Origin: JANYHF01 sp963732765
Lineage (GTDB): Bacteria > Pseudomonadota > Alphaproteobacteria > Rhizobiales > Hyphomicrobiaceae
Reading direction: 5' to 3'
DNA length: 64,000 nucleotides
NCBI GenBank assembly: GCA_963732765.1
Contig: CAVTAS010000010.1
Location: 620,001-684,000 of the forward strand
The first letter of the stretch is position 1, and each line of letters begins with the position of its first letter. This document shows, piece after piece, positions 16,751 through 25,709 of this stretch. The notes under the pieces were generated by a model. The model was not told the origin of the DNA and searched no databases. It saw only the letters and a list, made by a program, of their open reading frames with translations. The position numbers were made by a program, and so were the translations under genes.

Positions 16751-16805
16751 GATCCGGTCGTGTGGCGATGGCGGTGAACGCAGTGAACAACGGGGAAAAC
16801 AGCCG

Positions 16806-18026
16806 ATGGCTGACGACGCAATCGCGACCGCCAACGCTGATGGCACCGACGACACGATCGCGCGGCGCAATGCGCTGATCCTGGCGCTGGCGCAAGGCTG
16901 CACCGGGTTTTGCGCCACTACCGTCGTGATCTTCGGCGGCTATGTCGGCCACACCCTCAGCCCCGACAAGACGCTGGCGACGCTCCCCATCACCACCATG
17001 ATGATCGGCGTGCTGATGGGCACGCTGCCGATCGCCTGGATCATGCAGCGCTATGGCCGCCGCACCGGCTTCCAACTTGGCGCGCTGCTTGGAATTCTGG
17101 GCGCGCTCACCTGCGTGCGCGGCATCGAGACCGGCTCGTTCTGGCAGTTCTGCTTGGGCACTCATCTCTTCGGCTACTACCAGTCCTCGGCCAGCTACTA
17201 CCGCTTTGCTGCCGCCGACATGGCCAGCCCGAAATTCCGTCCCACCGCCATTTCCTGGGCGCTGGCGGGCGGCCTGCTCTCGGCGCTGATCACGCCCGAG
17301 GTGCTCACGCGCACGCAGAATGTCTGGCTGCCCTACGCCGCCTCCTACATGTCATGCGCAATAGCGGCCCTGCTCGGCCTGGTTCTGGTGACGCAAGTGC
17401 GCATCCCCACACCACCGCGCCTGGCCGCCGACGCCCCCAGCGGCCGCCCCTTGCGCGAGATCATCAGCCAGCCTCGCTTCATCGTCGCGCTGGCCGCCGG
17501 CATCGTCTCCTACGGCATGATGAACCTGGTCATGACGGCGACGCCCCTGGCCATGGGCTTGTGCGGATTCACGCCGAGCGATTCGGCGTACACCATCCGC
17601 TGGCACATCCTTGCGATGTTCGCGCCGAGCTTCTTCACCGGCAACCTGATCTCCCGCTTCGGCCGCGTGCCGATGGCGCTCATCGGCCTGGTGCTGCTGG
17701 CCGGCTGCGCGGTGGCGGCCCTCTCCGGCATTACGCTGATGAATTTCACTATCGCCATGGTTGCGCTCGGCCTGGGCTGGAATTTCAGCTATATCAGCGC
17801 AACGACGATGGTCACGGACTGCCACACGCCCGAAGAGCGCAGCAAAACGCAGGCCTTCAATGACCTCTGCATCTTCGGCTTCGTGGCGTTCACGTCCTAT
17901 CTGGCGGGACGGTTGTTGAACACGGTCGGCTGGAGCGGCGTGAACTACACACTGATACCTTTTGTTATTCTCGCCGCCGCATTGATCGTGCTGGTGCCGT
18001 GGTTTGGGAGGAAGGCGGCCGCCTAG
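16806..18026 (+). CDS. Major facilitator superfamily transporter
   Basis: This 406-residue protein has about twelve transmembrane helices. The segment IMQRYGRRTGFQLGALLG between TM2 and TM3 is a typical MFS loop, and RFGRVPMALIG is its counterpart in the second half. The start at 16806 has GGGGAAAA upstream; the frame continues upstream only through repeat DNA. Substrate unknown. It ends 28 bases from the convergent SDR gene. Confidence 0.85.
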   Translation: MADDAIATANADGTDDTIARRNALILALAQGCTGFCATTVVIFGGYVGHTLSPDKTLATLPITTMMIGVLMGTLPIAWIMQRYGRRTGFQLGALLGILGALTCVRGIETGSFWQFCLGTHLFGYYQSSASYYRFAAADMASPKFRPTAISWALAGGLLSALITPEVLTRTQNVWLPYAASYMSCAIAALLGLVLVTQVRIPTPPRLAADAPSGRPLREIISQPRFIVALAAGIVSYGMMNLVMTATPLAMGLCGFTPSDSAYTIRWHILAMFAPSFFTGNLISRFGRVPMALIGLVLLAGCAVAALSGITLMNFTIAMVALGLGWNFSYISATTMVTDCHTPEERSKTQAFNDLCIFGFVAFTSYLAGRLLNTVGWSGVNYTLIPFVILAAALIVLVPWFGRKAAA

Positions 18027-18053
18027 CCGCCAACGGCGCCAACGTACAATCGC

Positions 18054-18824
18054 CTATTGCGCCACAAACCCTCCATCCACTGGAATGATCGCGCCGGTGA
18101 CAAAGGCTGCGCGCGGCGAGCACAGCCACACGATCAGCTCGGCAACCTCGTCCGGCGTGCCAATCCGGCCGATTGGATGCAGCGGATCCATCATCTGATG
18201 CGCGGTCTGTGCGCCGGCAGTGGCCTGCTTGGCGAGCGAGTCCAGCATGCGCGTGTCGATGCCGCCGGGGCAAACGGAATTCACCCGGATGCCCTGTTTT
18301 CCATACTCCAGCGCTGCATTCTTGGTCAGTCCGTTCACGGCATGTTTGGACGCCACATAGGCCGACAGGCCGGGAAAACCGATCAGTCCGGCGACTGAGG
18401 ATAAATTGACGATGGCCCCGCCGCCGCTCTTGAGCATCTGGGGAATCTCTGCCCGCAGACACAGGAAGGTGCCCTTTGCGTTGATACTCATGATCCTGTC
18501 GTAGTTCTCGATCGGTTGCGCCGCCAGCGGTGCGATCTGCCCTTCGATGCCGGCATTGTTGCACGCACAGTCGAGCCGGCCGAAGGTCTCGATCGTTGCG
18601 CCCATCAGCGCCTGGACTTGTCCGGGGTCGGAAACATCCGCGGCAATGAACACAGCCGCGGCGCCAGCGCGCTCGATCATGGCGACCGTTTCCCGGCCGC
18701 CCTCGACCGTGATGTCCGAAACCACCACCTTGGCGCCTTCGGCCGCGAACTTGATCGCCGTCGCGCGCCCAATGCCGGCTCCCGCACCCGTGACCAAAGC
18801 GACTTTGTTTGCAACAATGCCCAT
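18054..18824 (-). CDS. SDR-family NAD(P)-dependent oxidoreductase
   Basis: This classical short-chain dehydrogenase has 256 residues. The cofactor motif is TGAGAGIGRA at 12-21, Asp37 (VVVSDI) suggests NAD(H), the stabilising motif is NNAG at 89-92, and the catalytic set is Ser143, Tyr156 and Lys160 (YVASK). The C-terminal PVDGGFVAQ is typical. The start at 18824 has GGAGG upstream; upstream codons lack homology. The substrate is not predictable, though the closest look is to glucose 1-dehydrogenase or 3-oxoacyl reductase-like SDRs. Confidence 0.92.
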   Translation of the reverse strand: MGIVANKVALVTGAGAGIGRATAIKFAAEGAKVVVSDITVEGGRETVAMIERAGAAAVFIAADVSDPGQVQALMGATIETFGRLDCACNNAGIEGQIAPLAAQPIENYDRIMSINAKGTFLCLRAEIPQMLKSGGGAIVNLSSVAGLIGFPGLSAYVASKHAVNGLTKNAALEYGKQGIRVNSVCPGGIDTRMLDSLAKQATAGAQTAHQMMDPLHPIGRIGTPDEVAELIVWLCSPRAAFVTGAIIPVDGGFVAQ

Positions 18825-18949
18825 GATTGCCTCCAACGTGTCAGCGAAGTTGGGCAAGCAATGCAAGGGGTGCCGGAGCACGGCATTGAGGAAGATCAAA
18901 GGATCAAGGGTTGTTCAATTGCTTCGCCGATCGGGTGGGGCCGATTGCT

Positions 18950-19022
18950 TAGGAGCGAGACTTGTCTCGCCCGCCATCAGCGGCACGTGAGGCCCGTGGG
19001 CGAGACAAGTCTCGCCCCTGCG
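18950..19022. repeat. Family A-like palindrome with GAGACTTGTCTC core
   Basis: The left half AGGAGCGAGACTTGTCTCGCCC and right half GGGCGAGACAAGTCTCGCCCCT are complementary and each holds a small palindrome. The right end reads CGCCCCTGCG, as in the other family A right ends. It lies between the SDR upstream region and the 3' end of the DHDPS-like gene. Confidence 0.8.
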
Positions 19023-19041
19023 CATCACTGGCGTGCCCCGA

Positions 19042-19984
19042 TCACGACGCCGTCTTCGCCCACCCCGCATACCACGTCTTGAACAGCTTCAGCTGCTTCT
19101 CCGCGTACGTTCTCTGGCTGACCGACAACGCATCGCTGGCCTCGAAGTGCAGCGCATATTCGGGGCTGCCCTCCAGCACCATCAGGTGCTTGTAGTAGAG
19201 CACCAGATCCGGCCCCTCGTCGAAGGTCGAGAGCACCCACAGCGCCCGCTCTAGCTGCTCAGCCTGCGCCCGCGCCGCCACATCGCCAGCTGCCGCGCGC
19301 TCGCACAGCCGAACCAGGTGTAGAACCTCGCGTGGCAGAGCATTGCCGATGCCGGTGATCGCGCCCTTGGCGCCGCAGTTGACGAACCCATGCACCACCT
19401 GGGTGTCGACACCCACCATCAGCGTCAGCGCCGGATCCCGGTTGGTGATATTTTCCGCCGCATATTTCAGCGCCGCCGCGCCGCCGAACTCCTTGAAGCC
19501 GATCAGGTTCGGATACTTGGCCGCCAGTTCGAAGAACAGATCGGCCTTGGTCTCGAAGCCATAATAGGGCGAGTTGTAGATCACCGCCGGCAGCCCGGCG
19601 CCAGCCTCCAGGATGCCCGCAGAAGTGCGCGCGCTGCGCCGCTGGTGAACTGCCGCGCGAGAGCACGCGCGGGATGACCATCAAACCCTTGGCGCCGACC
19701 TTCCGCGCATGCGCCGCATGGGCCGCCGCCCGCGCCGGGCTCTGCGCGCCCGTGCCCACGATTACCGGCACGCCGGCCTTCACCAGCGCCGCCACGCCCT
19801 CCTGGCGCTGCGCGTCCGTGAGCAGCGGCCAGTCGCCCATCGAACCGCAATAGACCACCGCCGACATGCCCGCGCCAATCAGCTCCTTGCCCTTGCGGAC
19901 GAGCGCGTCGAAGTCGGGCACGCGATCCGGCGTGCACGGCGTCATCAGCGCCGGGATGCAGCCTTGGAAGATGTTTGATGGCAT
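19042..19984 (-). pseudogene. Dihydrodipicolinate synthase-family aldolase, single-base frameshift
   Basis: This class I pyruvate-type aldolase of the DapA/NanA superfamily is about 313 residues when repaired. The N-terminal part from ATG 19984 reads IFQGCIPALMTPCTPD and SAVVYCGSMGDWPLLTDAQR. After QRAHFCG a GGG run (plus strand CCC at 19616-19618) carries one extra base. Deleting it joins to AVIYNSPYYGF with the catalytic Tyr and IGFKEFGG with the Schiff-base Lys. Total length 943 is 3n+1. The exact substrate is unknown; as sequenced it is broken. Confidence 0.85.
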
Positions 19985-20188
19985 GTTGGTTATCTCCGTT
20001 CGCTGGCCGGTTCTGCCGTTGCGCTCATCTTCATCCAAGCCGCCGCCCGTCTCCATAGAAATTTGCGTCAGCCGTCATCCACACCATGCTGCGGTGCATC
20101 ATTCGACTGTCATGGAGCTGTGGTTAGTGCGGCCTGTCGGTACCGGCCGAGCATTGGCGCGGCCGCAAGTTTCAGCTGGAGAACTTCC

Positions 20189-21061
20189 ATGTTCCGCACC
20201 CTGTCTGCCGCATTCACCGCGCTGGCGCTGCTGGCCGCGCCTGTCGCCTCGGCCACCGCTGGCGAGAAGATCCGCTTGGCCGTCACCGATATCGACGGTC
20301 TCGAGACGCTCCAGAAGGAGATGGGCCCGTTCAAGGATGCCTTTGAGAAGGCCTCGGGCCTTTCGGTCGAGTTCTTCCCGGTGTCGGGCCGCACCATCGC
20401 TGTCGAGGCGATGGCCGCCGACCAGGTCGACTTCGTGCTGACCGGTCCGTCCGAGTACATTGTGTTCAATGCCCGCGTCCAGGCCCTGCCGGTCGTGACC
20501 TGGGACCGCCCCAGCTACTATTCCAACCTGGTGGTGAAGGACGATAGCCCGGTCAAGACGCTGGCCGACCTGAAGGGCAAGAAGATCTCTTTCGGCGAGA
20601 TCGGTTCGACCTCGCAGCACCTCGGGCCGGCCACGCTGCTCAAGGACGGCGGCCTCACCTACGGCACCGACTACGAGCCCGTGTTCCTGAAGCTGAATGT
20701 CGGCGCCGAAGCCATGATCAAGGGCGACATCGCCGCCATCGGCATGAACGCCACGCACCTTGAGCGCATCACCAAGAAGTTCCCGGACCAGAAGTGGCGC
20801 GTGATCGCCAAGGGCCCGGAACTGCCGCAGGACGTGCTGGTGGCCAGCTCGAAAGTGAAGCCGGAAGTGCTCGAACAGGTCAAGAAGGCCTTCATCGACC
20901 ATGGCGCCGACATCCTGGCTGCGGTGATCTCGACCGACGCCAACGCCAAGTACAAGGGCGGCAGCTTCAAGGGCTCGCTGTCGGACAAAGACTACGATCT
21001 GGTGCGCGCCATGTTCACCAACGTCGGCGTCAAGGAGTTCACCAAGGTTCTTGGCGAGTAA
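20189..21061 (+). CDS. Phosphonate/phosphite-type ABC transporter substrate-binding protein
   Basis: This 290-residue periplasmic binding protein of the PhnD family (PF12974-like) has a signal peptide (MFRTLSAAFTALALLAAP, cut near ATA-GEK). Its mature domain includes VDFVLTGPSEYIVF, LADLKGKKISFGEIGSTSQH and DGLETLQKEMG. The ATG at 20189 follows GGAGAA. It begins a four-gene unit with an ATPase, a permease and a methyltransferase. Phosphonate, phosphite and other phosphorus ligands are all possible; no C-P lyase or phosphonatase gene is in the window, so the ligand is open. Confidence 0.88.
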   Translation: MFRTLSAAFTALALLAAPVASATAGEKIRLAVTDIDGLETLQKEMGPFKDAFEKASGLSVEFFPVSGRTIAVEAMAADQVDFVLTGPSEYIVFNARVQALPVVTWDRPSYYSNLVVKDDSPVKTLADLKGKKISFGEIGSTSQHLGPATLLKDGGLTYGTDYEPVFLKLNVGAEAMIKGDIAAIGMNATHLERITKKFPDQKWRVIAKGPELPQDVLVASSKVKPEVLEQVKKAFIDHGADILAAVISTDANAKYKGGSFKGSLSDKDYDLVRAMFTNVGVKEFTKVLGE

Positions 21062-21126
21062 GCTACTTGCTCGATCAAAGGCCGGTAACGGCCGCCAAGT
21101 GGCCGACCGAAGGAACGGGCGTAGCG

Positions 21127-21882
21127 ATGGCTGCGCCCGTTCTCGCCATTTCCCGATTGCGCAAATCCTTCGGCAATGGGCCGGTGCTGGACGGCATCGA
21201 TCTGACCGTCGATCCGGGTACGGCGGTGGCTCTGATCGGGGCCAACGGCGCGGGCAAGTCGACGCTGCTGAAGTGCCTGATCCGGCTGGTTGAGCCGAGC
21301 GCGGGGCAGATCTCGCTGCTTGGCCAGGATGTCACGGCGCTGCGCGGGGGGGCTTTGCGGCGCTTCCGTTCGCGCGTCGGCATGGTGTGGCAGAAGCACA
21401 ACCTGGTGCCACGGCTGTCGGCGCTGACCAACGTCGTGCACGGCGTGCAGGCGCGCGAGCGCGGGCCGCGCACCTGGCTGCAATCGCTGGCGCGCAGCGA
21501 GGTGCGCGACGAGGCCATGAGCTGCCTGGAAGCGGTTGGCCTTGGCGCCGTCGCCCTGCAGCGCGCCGACAGCCTGTCGGGTGGGCAGTCGCAGCGCGTC
21601 GCCATTGCGCGCATGCTCATGCAGCGGCCGCAATTCGTGCTCGCCGACGAGCCGGACGCCAGCCTCGATCCTCGCTCGGGCGAGGAGGTGATGCAGATCC
21701 TGTATCAGCTGACTCAGCAGAAGGGACTCGCCCTGGTGGTGATCTCGCACCGGCTGGAGCACACCTTGCGCTTCTCGGATCGCATCGTCGGGCTGGCGAG
21801 CGGGCATGTGGCGCTGGATGTGGCCTCGCCCACGGCCGATCCCGCCGCCCTGCGCGGCTTTTTCGCGGAGCCGGCAGCATGA
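21127..21882 (+). CDS. Phosphonate-type ABC transporter ATP-binding protein
   Basis: This 251-residue PhnC-like ATPase has Walker A GANGAGKST, Q-loop region VGMVWQKHNLV, signature LSGGQSQRVAIARML, Walker B FVLADEPDASLD and the H-loop VVISHR. The glutamine and asparagine after VWQKHNLV are typical of PhnC. It overlaps the permease start by four bases (ATGA). The ATG has GAAGGA at rather long spacing. It powers uptake with its neighbours. Confidence 0.92.
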   Translation: MAAPVLAISRLRKSFGNGPVLDGIDLTVDPGTAVALIGANGAGKSTLLKCLIRLVEPSAGQISLLGQDVTALRGGALRRFRSRVGMVWQKHNLVPRLSALTNVVHGVQARERGPRTWLQSLARSEVRDEAMSCLEAVGLGAVALQRADSLSGGQSQRVAIARMLMQRPQFVLADEPDASLDPRSGEEVMQILYQLTQQKGLALVVISHRLEHTLRFSDRIVGLASGHVALDVASPTADPAALRGFFAEPAA

Positions 21883-22691
21883 TCGACCCGCCTCTTGTCC
21901 GCTCCAAGGGCGTGCCGCGCTTCGAGCGCTTGAGCATCGTCGAGTGGCTGGCCTGGATCCTGGTGCTCGCGATGGTGATCTGGAGCTTCCAGAACGCTGC
22001 GCCGCCGCTGGAGGGCTTGTGGAAAGGCCTGCAGCGGCTGGTCGCCCCCTCGGGCATGCTGCGCCAGATGCTGCCGCCCAGCCTCGATAACCTCGACCGC
22101 ATCTTGTGGAAGCTGCTCGAGACCTTCCAGATGGCAGTGGCCGGCTGCGCGCTCGGCCTCGTCCTCTCCGTGCCGATGGCGATCCTGGCGGCCGACGGGC
22201 TATCGCCGCACCCCATCGTGCGAGTGATTGCGCGCGCCCTGATCGGCATCATGCGCACCATTCCGGATCTGGTGTGGGCCATCGTCTTTATCATCGTGGT
22301 CGGCCTCGGGCCGCCTGCCGGCGTGCTCGCCATCATGGTCGACAAGATTGGCTTTGCCGGCCGCTTCTTCGCCGAGGCCATGGAGGAGACCGACAAAGGC
22401 CCGCGCGAGGCCTTGGCGGCGCTCGGGGCGACGCGGCTGGGCATCATCTTCTCGGCCGTCATTCCGGCTGCCATGCCCTCCTTCACAGCCACCTCACTGT
22501 TCGCGCTCGAAAAATCCGTGCGCGGATCGGTGGCCCTCGGACTGGTCGGGGCCGGCGGCATCGGCGTCGACCTGAAGGTGGCCTTCGACCTCTTCGACTA
22601 CAACCAGGCCGCCACCATCATCATCCTGATCTTCCTCTTGGTCTGGCTGGTCGAACAGGGTTCCAGCTGGGTGCGCCGCAAGCTGATTTAG
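21879..22691 (+). CDS. Phosphonate-type ABC transporter permease
   Basis: This 270-residue PhnE-like permease has an N-terminal membrane helix (IVEWLAWILVLAMVIWSF), then about five helices with the binding-protein-dependent loop EAMEETDKGPREALAALGA, the EAA motif that contacts the ATPase. The sequence RTIPDLVWAIVFIIVVGLGP is typical of PhnE. A single permease implies a homodimer. It is translationally coupled to the ATPase gene. Confidence 0.92.
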   Translation: MIDPPLVRSKGVPRFERLSIVEWLAWILVLAMVIWSFQNAAPPLEGLWKGLQRLVAPSGMLRQMLPPSLDNLDRILWKLLETFQMAVAGCALGLVLSVPMAILAADGLSPHPIVRVIARALIGIMRTIPDLVWAIVFIIVVGLGPPAGVLAIMVDKIGFAGRFFAEAMEETDKGPREALAALGATRLGIIFSAVIPAAMPSFTATSLFALEKSVRGSVALGLVGAGGIGVDLKVAFDLFDYNQAATIIILIFLLVWLVEQGSSWVRRKLI

Positions 22692-22702
22692 GGAGCCTCG
22701 AG

Positions 22703-23356
22703 ATGGACCCAACCGATACCGCCCATCAGACCTGGGACAAACGCTGGCAATCCAGCGAGGGCCGCGCCGGTTGGCTGGAGGCCGAACCCGATGTGATGAC
22801 CTGGGCCAGCGAAGCGCGCCTGCGCGGCGGCACGCGCGCGTTGGATCTGGGTTGCGGCGTCGGCCGGCATACCCTGGTGCTGGCCAGCCTCGGCTTCGAG
22901 ACGCACGCGGTGGACGCCAGCGAGGCTGGCCTGGCGCATGTGGCTGCAGAGGCTGCCGCCATGAACCAGAAAGTCGCCACCCAAAAGTCGCTGATGACCG
23001 AACTGCCCTATGACAGTGCCAGCTTCGACTATCTGCTCGCGTTCAACGTCATCTATCACGGCGACCGGACGATCGTGGCCCAGACGATCGCCGAAATCCG
23101 GCGCGTCCTGAAGCCCGGCGCACTTTACCAGGGCACCATGCTCTCCAAGCGCGACACAACCCGGCTCGGTGGAAGCGAGATCTCGCCGGGCACTTTCGTG
23201 GCCGAGGGCGCGGACGACAAAATCCACCCGCACTTCTATTGCTCTGCCGCCGAACTCATCGCCCTGTTCGACGGCTTCGAGATCCTCTCGCTGGTCGATC
23301 GCGTGCACAGCCGCCCGGGGTCGTGGCACTGGCACCTGGTGGCAGAACGGCTATAA
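22703..23356 (+). CDS. Class I SAM-dependent methyltransferase
   Basis: This 217-residue Rossmann methyltransferase has motif I ALDLGCGVGRHTLVLA, the acidic motif II THAVDASEAGL, and LAFNVIYHGDR with motif IV-like position, then IRRVLKPGALYQGTM. It resembles TehB/UbiE-type small-molecule methyltransferases. It starts 11 bases after the permease gene with GGGAG ahead, so it is probably the last gene of the transporter operon. A role tied to the imported compound is inference. Confidence 0.85.
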   Translation: MDPTDTAHQTWDKRWQSSEGRAGWLEAEPDVMTWASEARLRGGTRALDLGCGVGRHTLVLASLGFETHAVDASEAGLAHVAAEAAAMNQKVATQKSLMTELPYDSASFDYLLAFNVIYHGDRTIVAQTIAEIRRVLKPGALYQGTMLSKRDTTRLGGSEISPGTFVAEGADDKIHPHFYCSAAELIALFDGFEILSLVDRVHSRPGSWHWHLVAERL

Positions 23357-23542
23357 CGGTGAGTGTCTTGCTCTGTATGCTGCTGTACACATCGGAGACC
23401 GCTTCGACCGCGGCAGAATATGGGGATGCGCGCGAGCAGGCGAGTGTTCGGCACCTGTTACGACCGCTCCGCGCGACTTCCGGATTTGATTGGTCCCCCG
23501 GAACAATGCCGCTCCCATAAGAGCAGACCGATACGCTCCCCC

Positions 23543-24454
23543 TCACTCCGGCTGGTTCATCACCGCCAGCGCCTTCAGCCGCCCCTGATAGATCGACTGG
23601 ATGCACGGCAGGTCCGAGCCGCAGGAATTGCGCTGCCTGATCCAAGCCGCCTGCTCATTTCGGAACTGCGCCACATCCGCCTTCGTCCCGCCAACGGCCG
23701 CCGAAGTGATGTTGCTGACGGCCATCTGGAACTCGCTCGTCAGCTGCGCGTCCAGTTTCGACAGGCGGAAATCCGAGCAGATGATGCGCTCGGACCCGTT
23801 CAAAGCGCCGTGACACCAGCCCGGCGCGTTGACGGCGAGCGTGAAGCCGCCGCCCGAAGCGGGGGCCTGGGGCGGGTTCGGCGCAGCCAGGTTCGTCCCG
23901 CAGGTTTGGAACAGGTCCGGCCGCGGGCCGGTCTTGGAGCACAGGATGCCGCCCCACATGTAACCCTTGGCGCCTTTCGGGCCGTAGCCGATCTTGAACC
24001 AGGGATAGCCGCCGTCCAGGCCCGGTGCGACCGCCAAGAGCGACACGTCTTCGCCTTCGCCCAGGCTGTCCTGCTGCGGATAGCCTTTGGCCGGGCCGCT
24101 GCGCACGATGCCGCCCCAGGAGCCGGCCTCGATAGGGAACTCGGCGTAGCCTGCTGTCATGCCCGGCTCGTCGACGGGGGCCGGAGCCGAAGCCGCGCCA
24201 CCCAGGTTCTTGATGTAAGCGCGCGCCAGATCGGCATGGAAGCCGTTGGGAAAGTTGTTCAGATAAGCCTGCCAGGCATCAATGGTGCCGAGTTCCTTGG
24301 CGGCGTTGAAGGCCTCGGTTTCGGGTATGGTATCGGCAAGGGCGGGCGCCGATCCAAACGATCCCGTGCCTCCAGCGAGCGGCCCCCCGCCCGCTGTTGT
24401 CAGAAGAGCTACCGCAAGTGCGGCGACCGACATGGATGTCAAACGGAACCGCAT
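23543..24454 (-). CDS. Secreted protein with C-terminal LprI-like (DUF1311) domain
   Basis: This 303-residue protein has a signal peptide (MRFRLTSMSVAALAVALLTT, alanine-rich up to about ALA-DT). A short helical segment follows that resembles a tetratricopeptide-like unit (IDAWQAYLNNFPNGFHADLARAYI split). A central region contains EGEDVSLLAVAPGLDGGYPW, possibly SH3-like. The C-terminal cysteine-containing part has SERIICSDFRLSKLDAQL and RQRNSCGSDLPCIQSIY, the pattern of LprI/DUF1311 lysozyme-inhibitor-like domains. A periplasmic or lipid-free secreted location is inferred. It diverges from rpe. Confidence 0.8.
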   Translation of the reverse strand: MRFRLTSMSVAALAVALLTTAGGGPLAGGTGSFGSAPALADTIPETEAFNAAKELGTIDAWQAYLNNFPNGFHADLARAYIKNLGGAASAPAPVDEPGMTAGYAEFPIEAGSWGGIVRSGPAKGYPQQDSLGEGEDVSLLAVAPGLDGGYPWFKIGYGPKGAKGYMWGGILCSKTGPRPDLFQTCGTNLAAPNPPQAPASGGGFTLAVNAPGWCHGALNGSERIICSDFRLSKLDAQLTSEFQMAVSNITSAAVGGTKADVAQFRNEQAAWIRQRNSCGSDLPCIQSIYQGRLKALAVMNQPE

Positions 24455-24643
24455 GTTGCGACAAGTTCCCGGAGTTGTATACCCCGGCCGGCGCGTCGGC
24501 GGAGTGGCTTCAGTCTGGCGATATACGTATGGCGAGCGCAAGCTGTTTTTGACTGGTCAGCGGTTTCGCACCGAGCGATCTTGGTACCGCCGCCCGCCCA
24601 TGCTTATGGTCGGAGTTCAAGCCCGCCCACGCCGAGGTCCACC

Positions 24644-25303
24644 ATGCTCCGTCCTATCCTGATCGCCCCCTCTATTCTGGCTGCCGACTTCGCGCGGCTT
24701 GGCGACGACGTGCGCTCGGTCGACGCGGCTGGCTGCGACTGGATCCATGTCGATGTGATGGACGGGCATTTCGCGCCTAACCTGAGCATGGGGCCGAATG
24801 TGGTGGCGGCCATCCGTCCGTACACCAAAAAACCGCTCGATGTGCATCTGATGATCGCGCCGGCCGATCCGTACCTGGAGGCCTTCGCCAAGGCCGGGGC
24901 CGATGGCCTGACTGTGCACGCCGAAGCCTGCCCGCATCTGGACCGCACGCTGCAGACCATCCGGGCGTTGGGTAAGAAGGTTGGCGTGGCGATCAATCCG
25001 GGCACACATGAAAGCGTGTTGGAGCATGTGATCGACCGCATCGATATGGTGTTGGTGATGACGGTCAATCCCGGCTTCGGCGGCCAGAGCTACATCACGG
25101 CGATGGGGGCCAAGATCGCGAGCGTGCGCAAAATGCTGGGGAGCCGTGCGATCGACATCCAGGTCGATGGTGGCATCACCGTCGAAACGGCTCCGCTGGT
25201 GGCCCGCGCCGGGGCCAATGTGTTGGTGGCCGGATCGGCAATCTTCGGCGCGAAAGACCGCGCGGCGCACATCTCCGCGTTGCGCAAGGCGGCGGAAGCG
25301 TAG
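24644..25303 (+). CDS. rpe: Ribulose-phosphate 3-epimerase
   Basis: Rpe interconverts ribulose 5-phosphate and xylulose 5-phosphate in the pentose phosphate and Calvin pathways. The 219-residue TIM barrel shows IAPSILAADFARLG, the metal-binding HVDVMDGHF, DVHLMI, VMTVNPGFGGQ and the phosphate-binding IQVDGGI and VAGSAIFG. ATG at 24644 follows GAGG. No Calvin-cycle gene is adjacent. Confidence 0.96.
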   Translation: MLRPILIAPSILAADFARLGDDVRSVDAAGCDWIHVDVMDGHFAPNLSMGPNVVAAIRPYTKKPLDVHLMIAPADPYLEAFAKAGADGLTVHAEACPHLDRTLQTIRALGKKVGVAINPGTHESVLEHVIDRIDMVLVMTVNPGFGGQSYITAMGAKIASVRKMLGSRAIDIQVDGGITVETAPLVARAGANVLVAGSAIFGAKDRAAHISALRKAAEA

Positions 25304-25359
25304 GGCAGTCCGCTAGGGGAAAACAAACTCAAAACGGAGCCAATTTGTTCTTGCAATTG

Positions 25360-25374
25360 TTCTCTCCATGTTCC
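25360..25374 (+). promoter_or_regulatory. Putative LexA SOS box (GTTC-N7-GTTC) within a GTTC array
   Basis: GTTCTCTCCATGTTC matches the alphaproteobacterial LexA direct repeat GTTC-N7-GTTC exactly. Further GTTC units at 25348, 25381 and 25391 with 6-8 base spacing surround it, making five GTTC in about 47 bases. It lies between rpe and a 43-codon ORF, about 110 bases before that ORF. The AT-rich surroundings fit a promoter. LexA binding itself is untested. Confidence 0.55.
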
Positions 25375-25486
25375 ATTTTGTTCTCACGAGTTCCAGTGAG
25401 TTGCGTCCCTTCCCCAACATCCCCCGAAACGCCCGACGGCCGCCCCCGCAGCCGGCAGGCACCGCACACTCTGATGGAGCCCCCCC

Positions 25487-25618
25487 ATGTCCGTTGTCGT
25501 CCAGCGCCCCGGCGAACTTCCCGAGCAGTACGAGCGCTTTGTCCTTCCCGAGCAGGCCGTCAAGTGCAAGGCCATGATCGAGCGCAGCGAGCCGGAGTGG
25601 AGGGTGTGGTTGAGCTGA
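25487..25618 (+). CDS. Possible 43-residue SOS-associated small protein
   Basis: A short ORF from ATG 25487 encodes MSVVVQRPGELPEQYERF followed by a charged, tryptophan-containing tail ending WRVWLS. It is hydrophilic with no membrane segment, so it is not an obvious SidA-like membrane inhibitor. GGAGCCCCCC precedes the start. The SOS-box array lies upstream and a strong terminator lies just downstream (25651-25678), which together argue for a real transcription unit. I do not recognise the family. Confidence 0.4.
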   Translation: MSVVVQRPGELPEQYERFVLPEQAVKCKAMIERSEPEWRVWLS

Positions 25619-25650
25619 TCTATCGATCAGTCCACGCCCTGCCAGAATCA

Positions 25651-25678
25651 AAAAGGGCCCGCGGAAACGGGCCCTTTT
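25651..25678. terminator. Bidirectional Rho-independent terminator
   Basis: Perfect arms AAAAGGGCCCG (25651-25661) and CGGGCCCTTTT (25668-25678) with a 6-base loop give a hairpin with T-tracts on both strands. It can end the small plus-strand ORF and rpmB, which converge here. Confidence 0.9.
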
Positions 25679-25709
25679 GCATGTCTCTTAATGGAATGTA
25701 GCGCCGCGC

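Larger units (their letters stand above)
16457..16805. other. Repeat-filled gap between nusB and the MFS gene
   Basis: About 350 bases are almost entirely repetitive: two family C units (16466-16531 and 16685-16750) face each other across short hairpins such as GCGAGGAGAG- and GGGGGAGAGG-type inverted repeats at about 16565-16650. There is no coding signal; frames through it are shadows. Confidence 0.7.
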
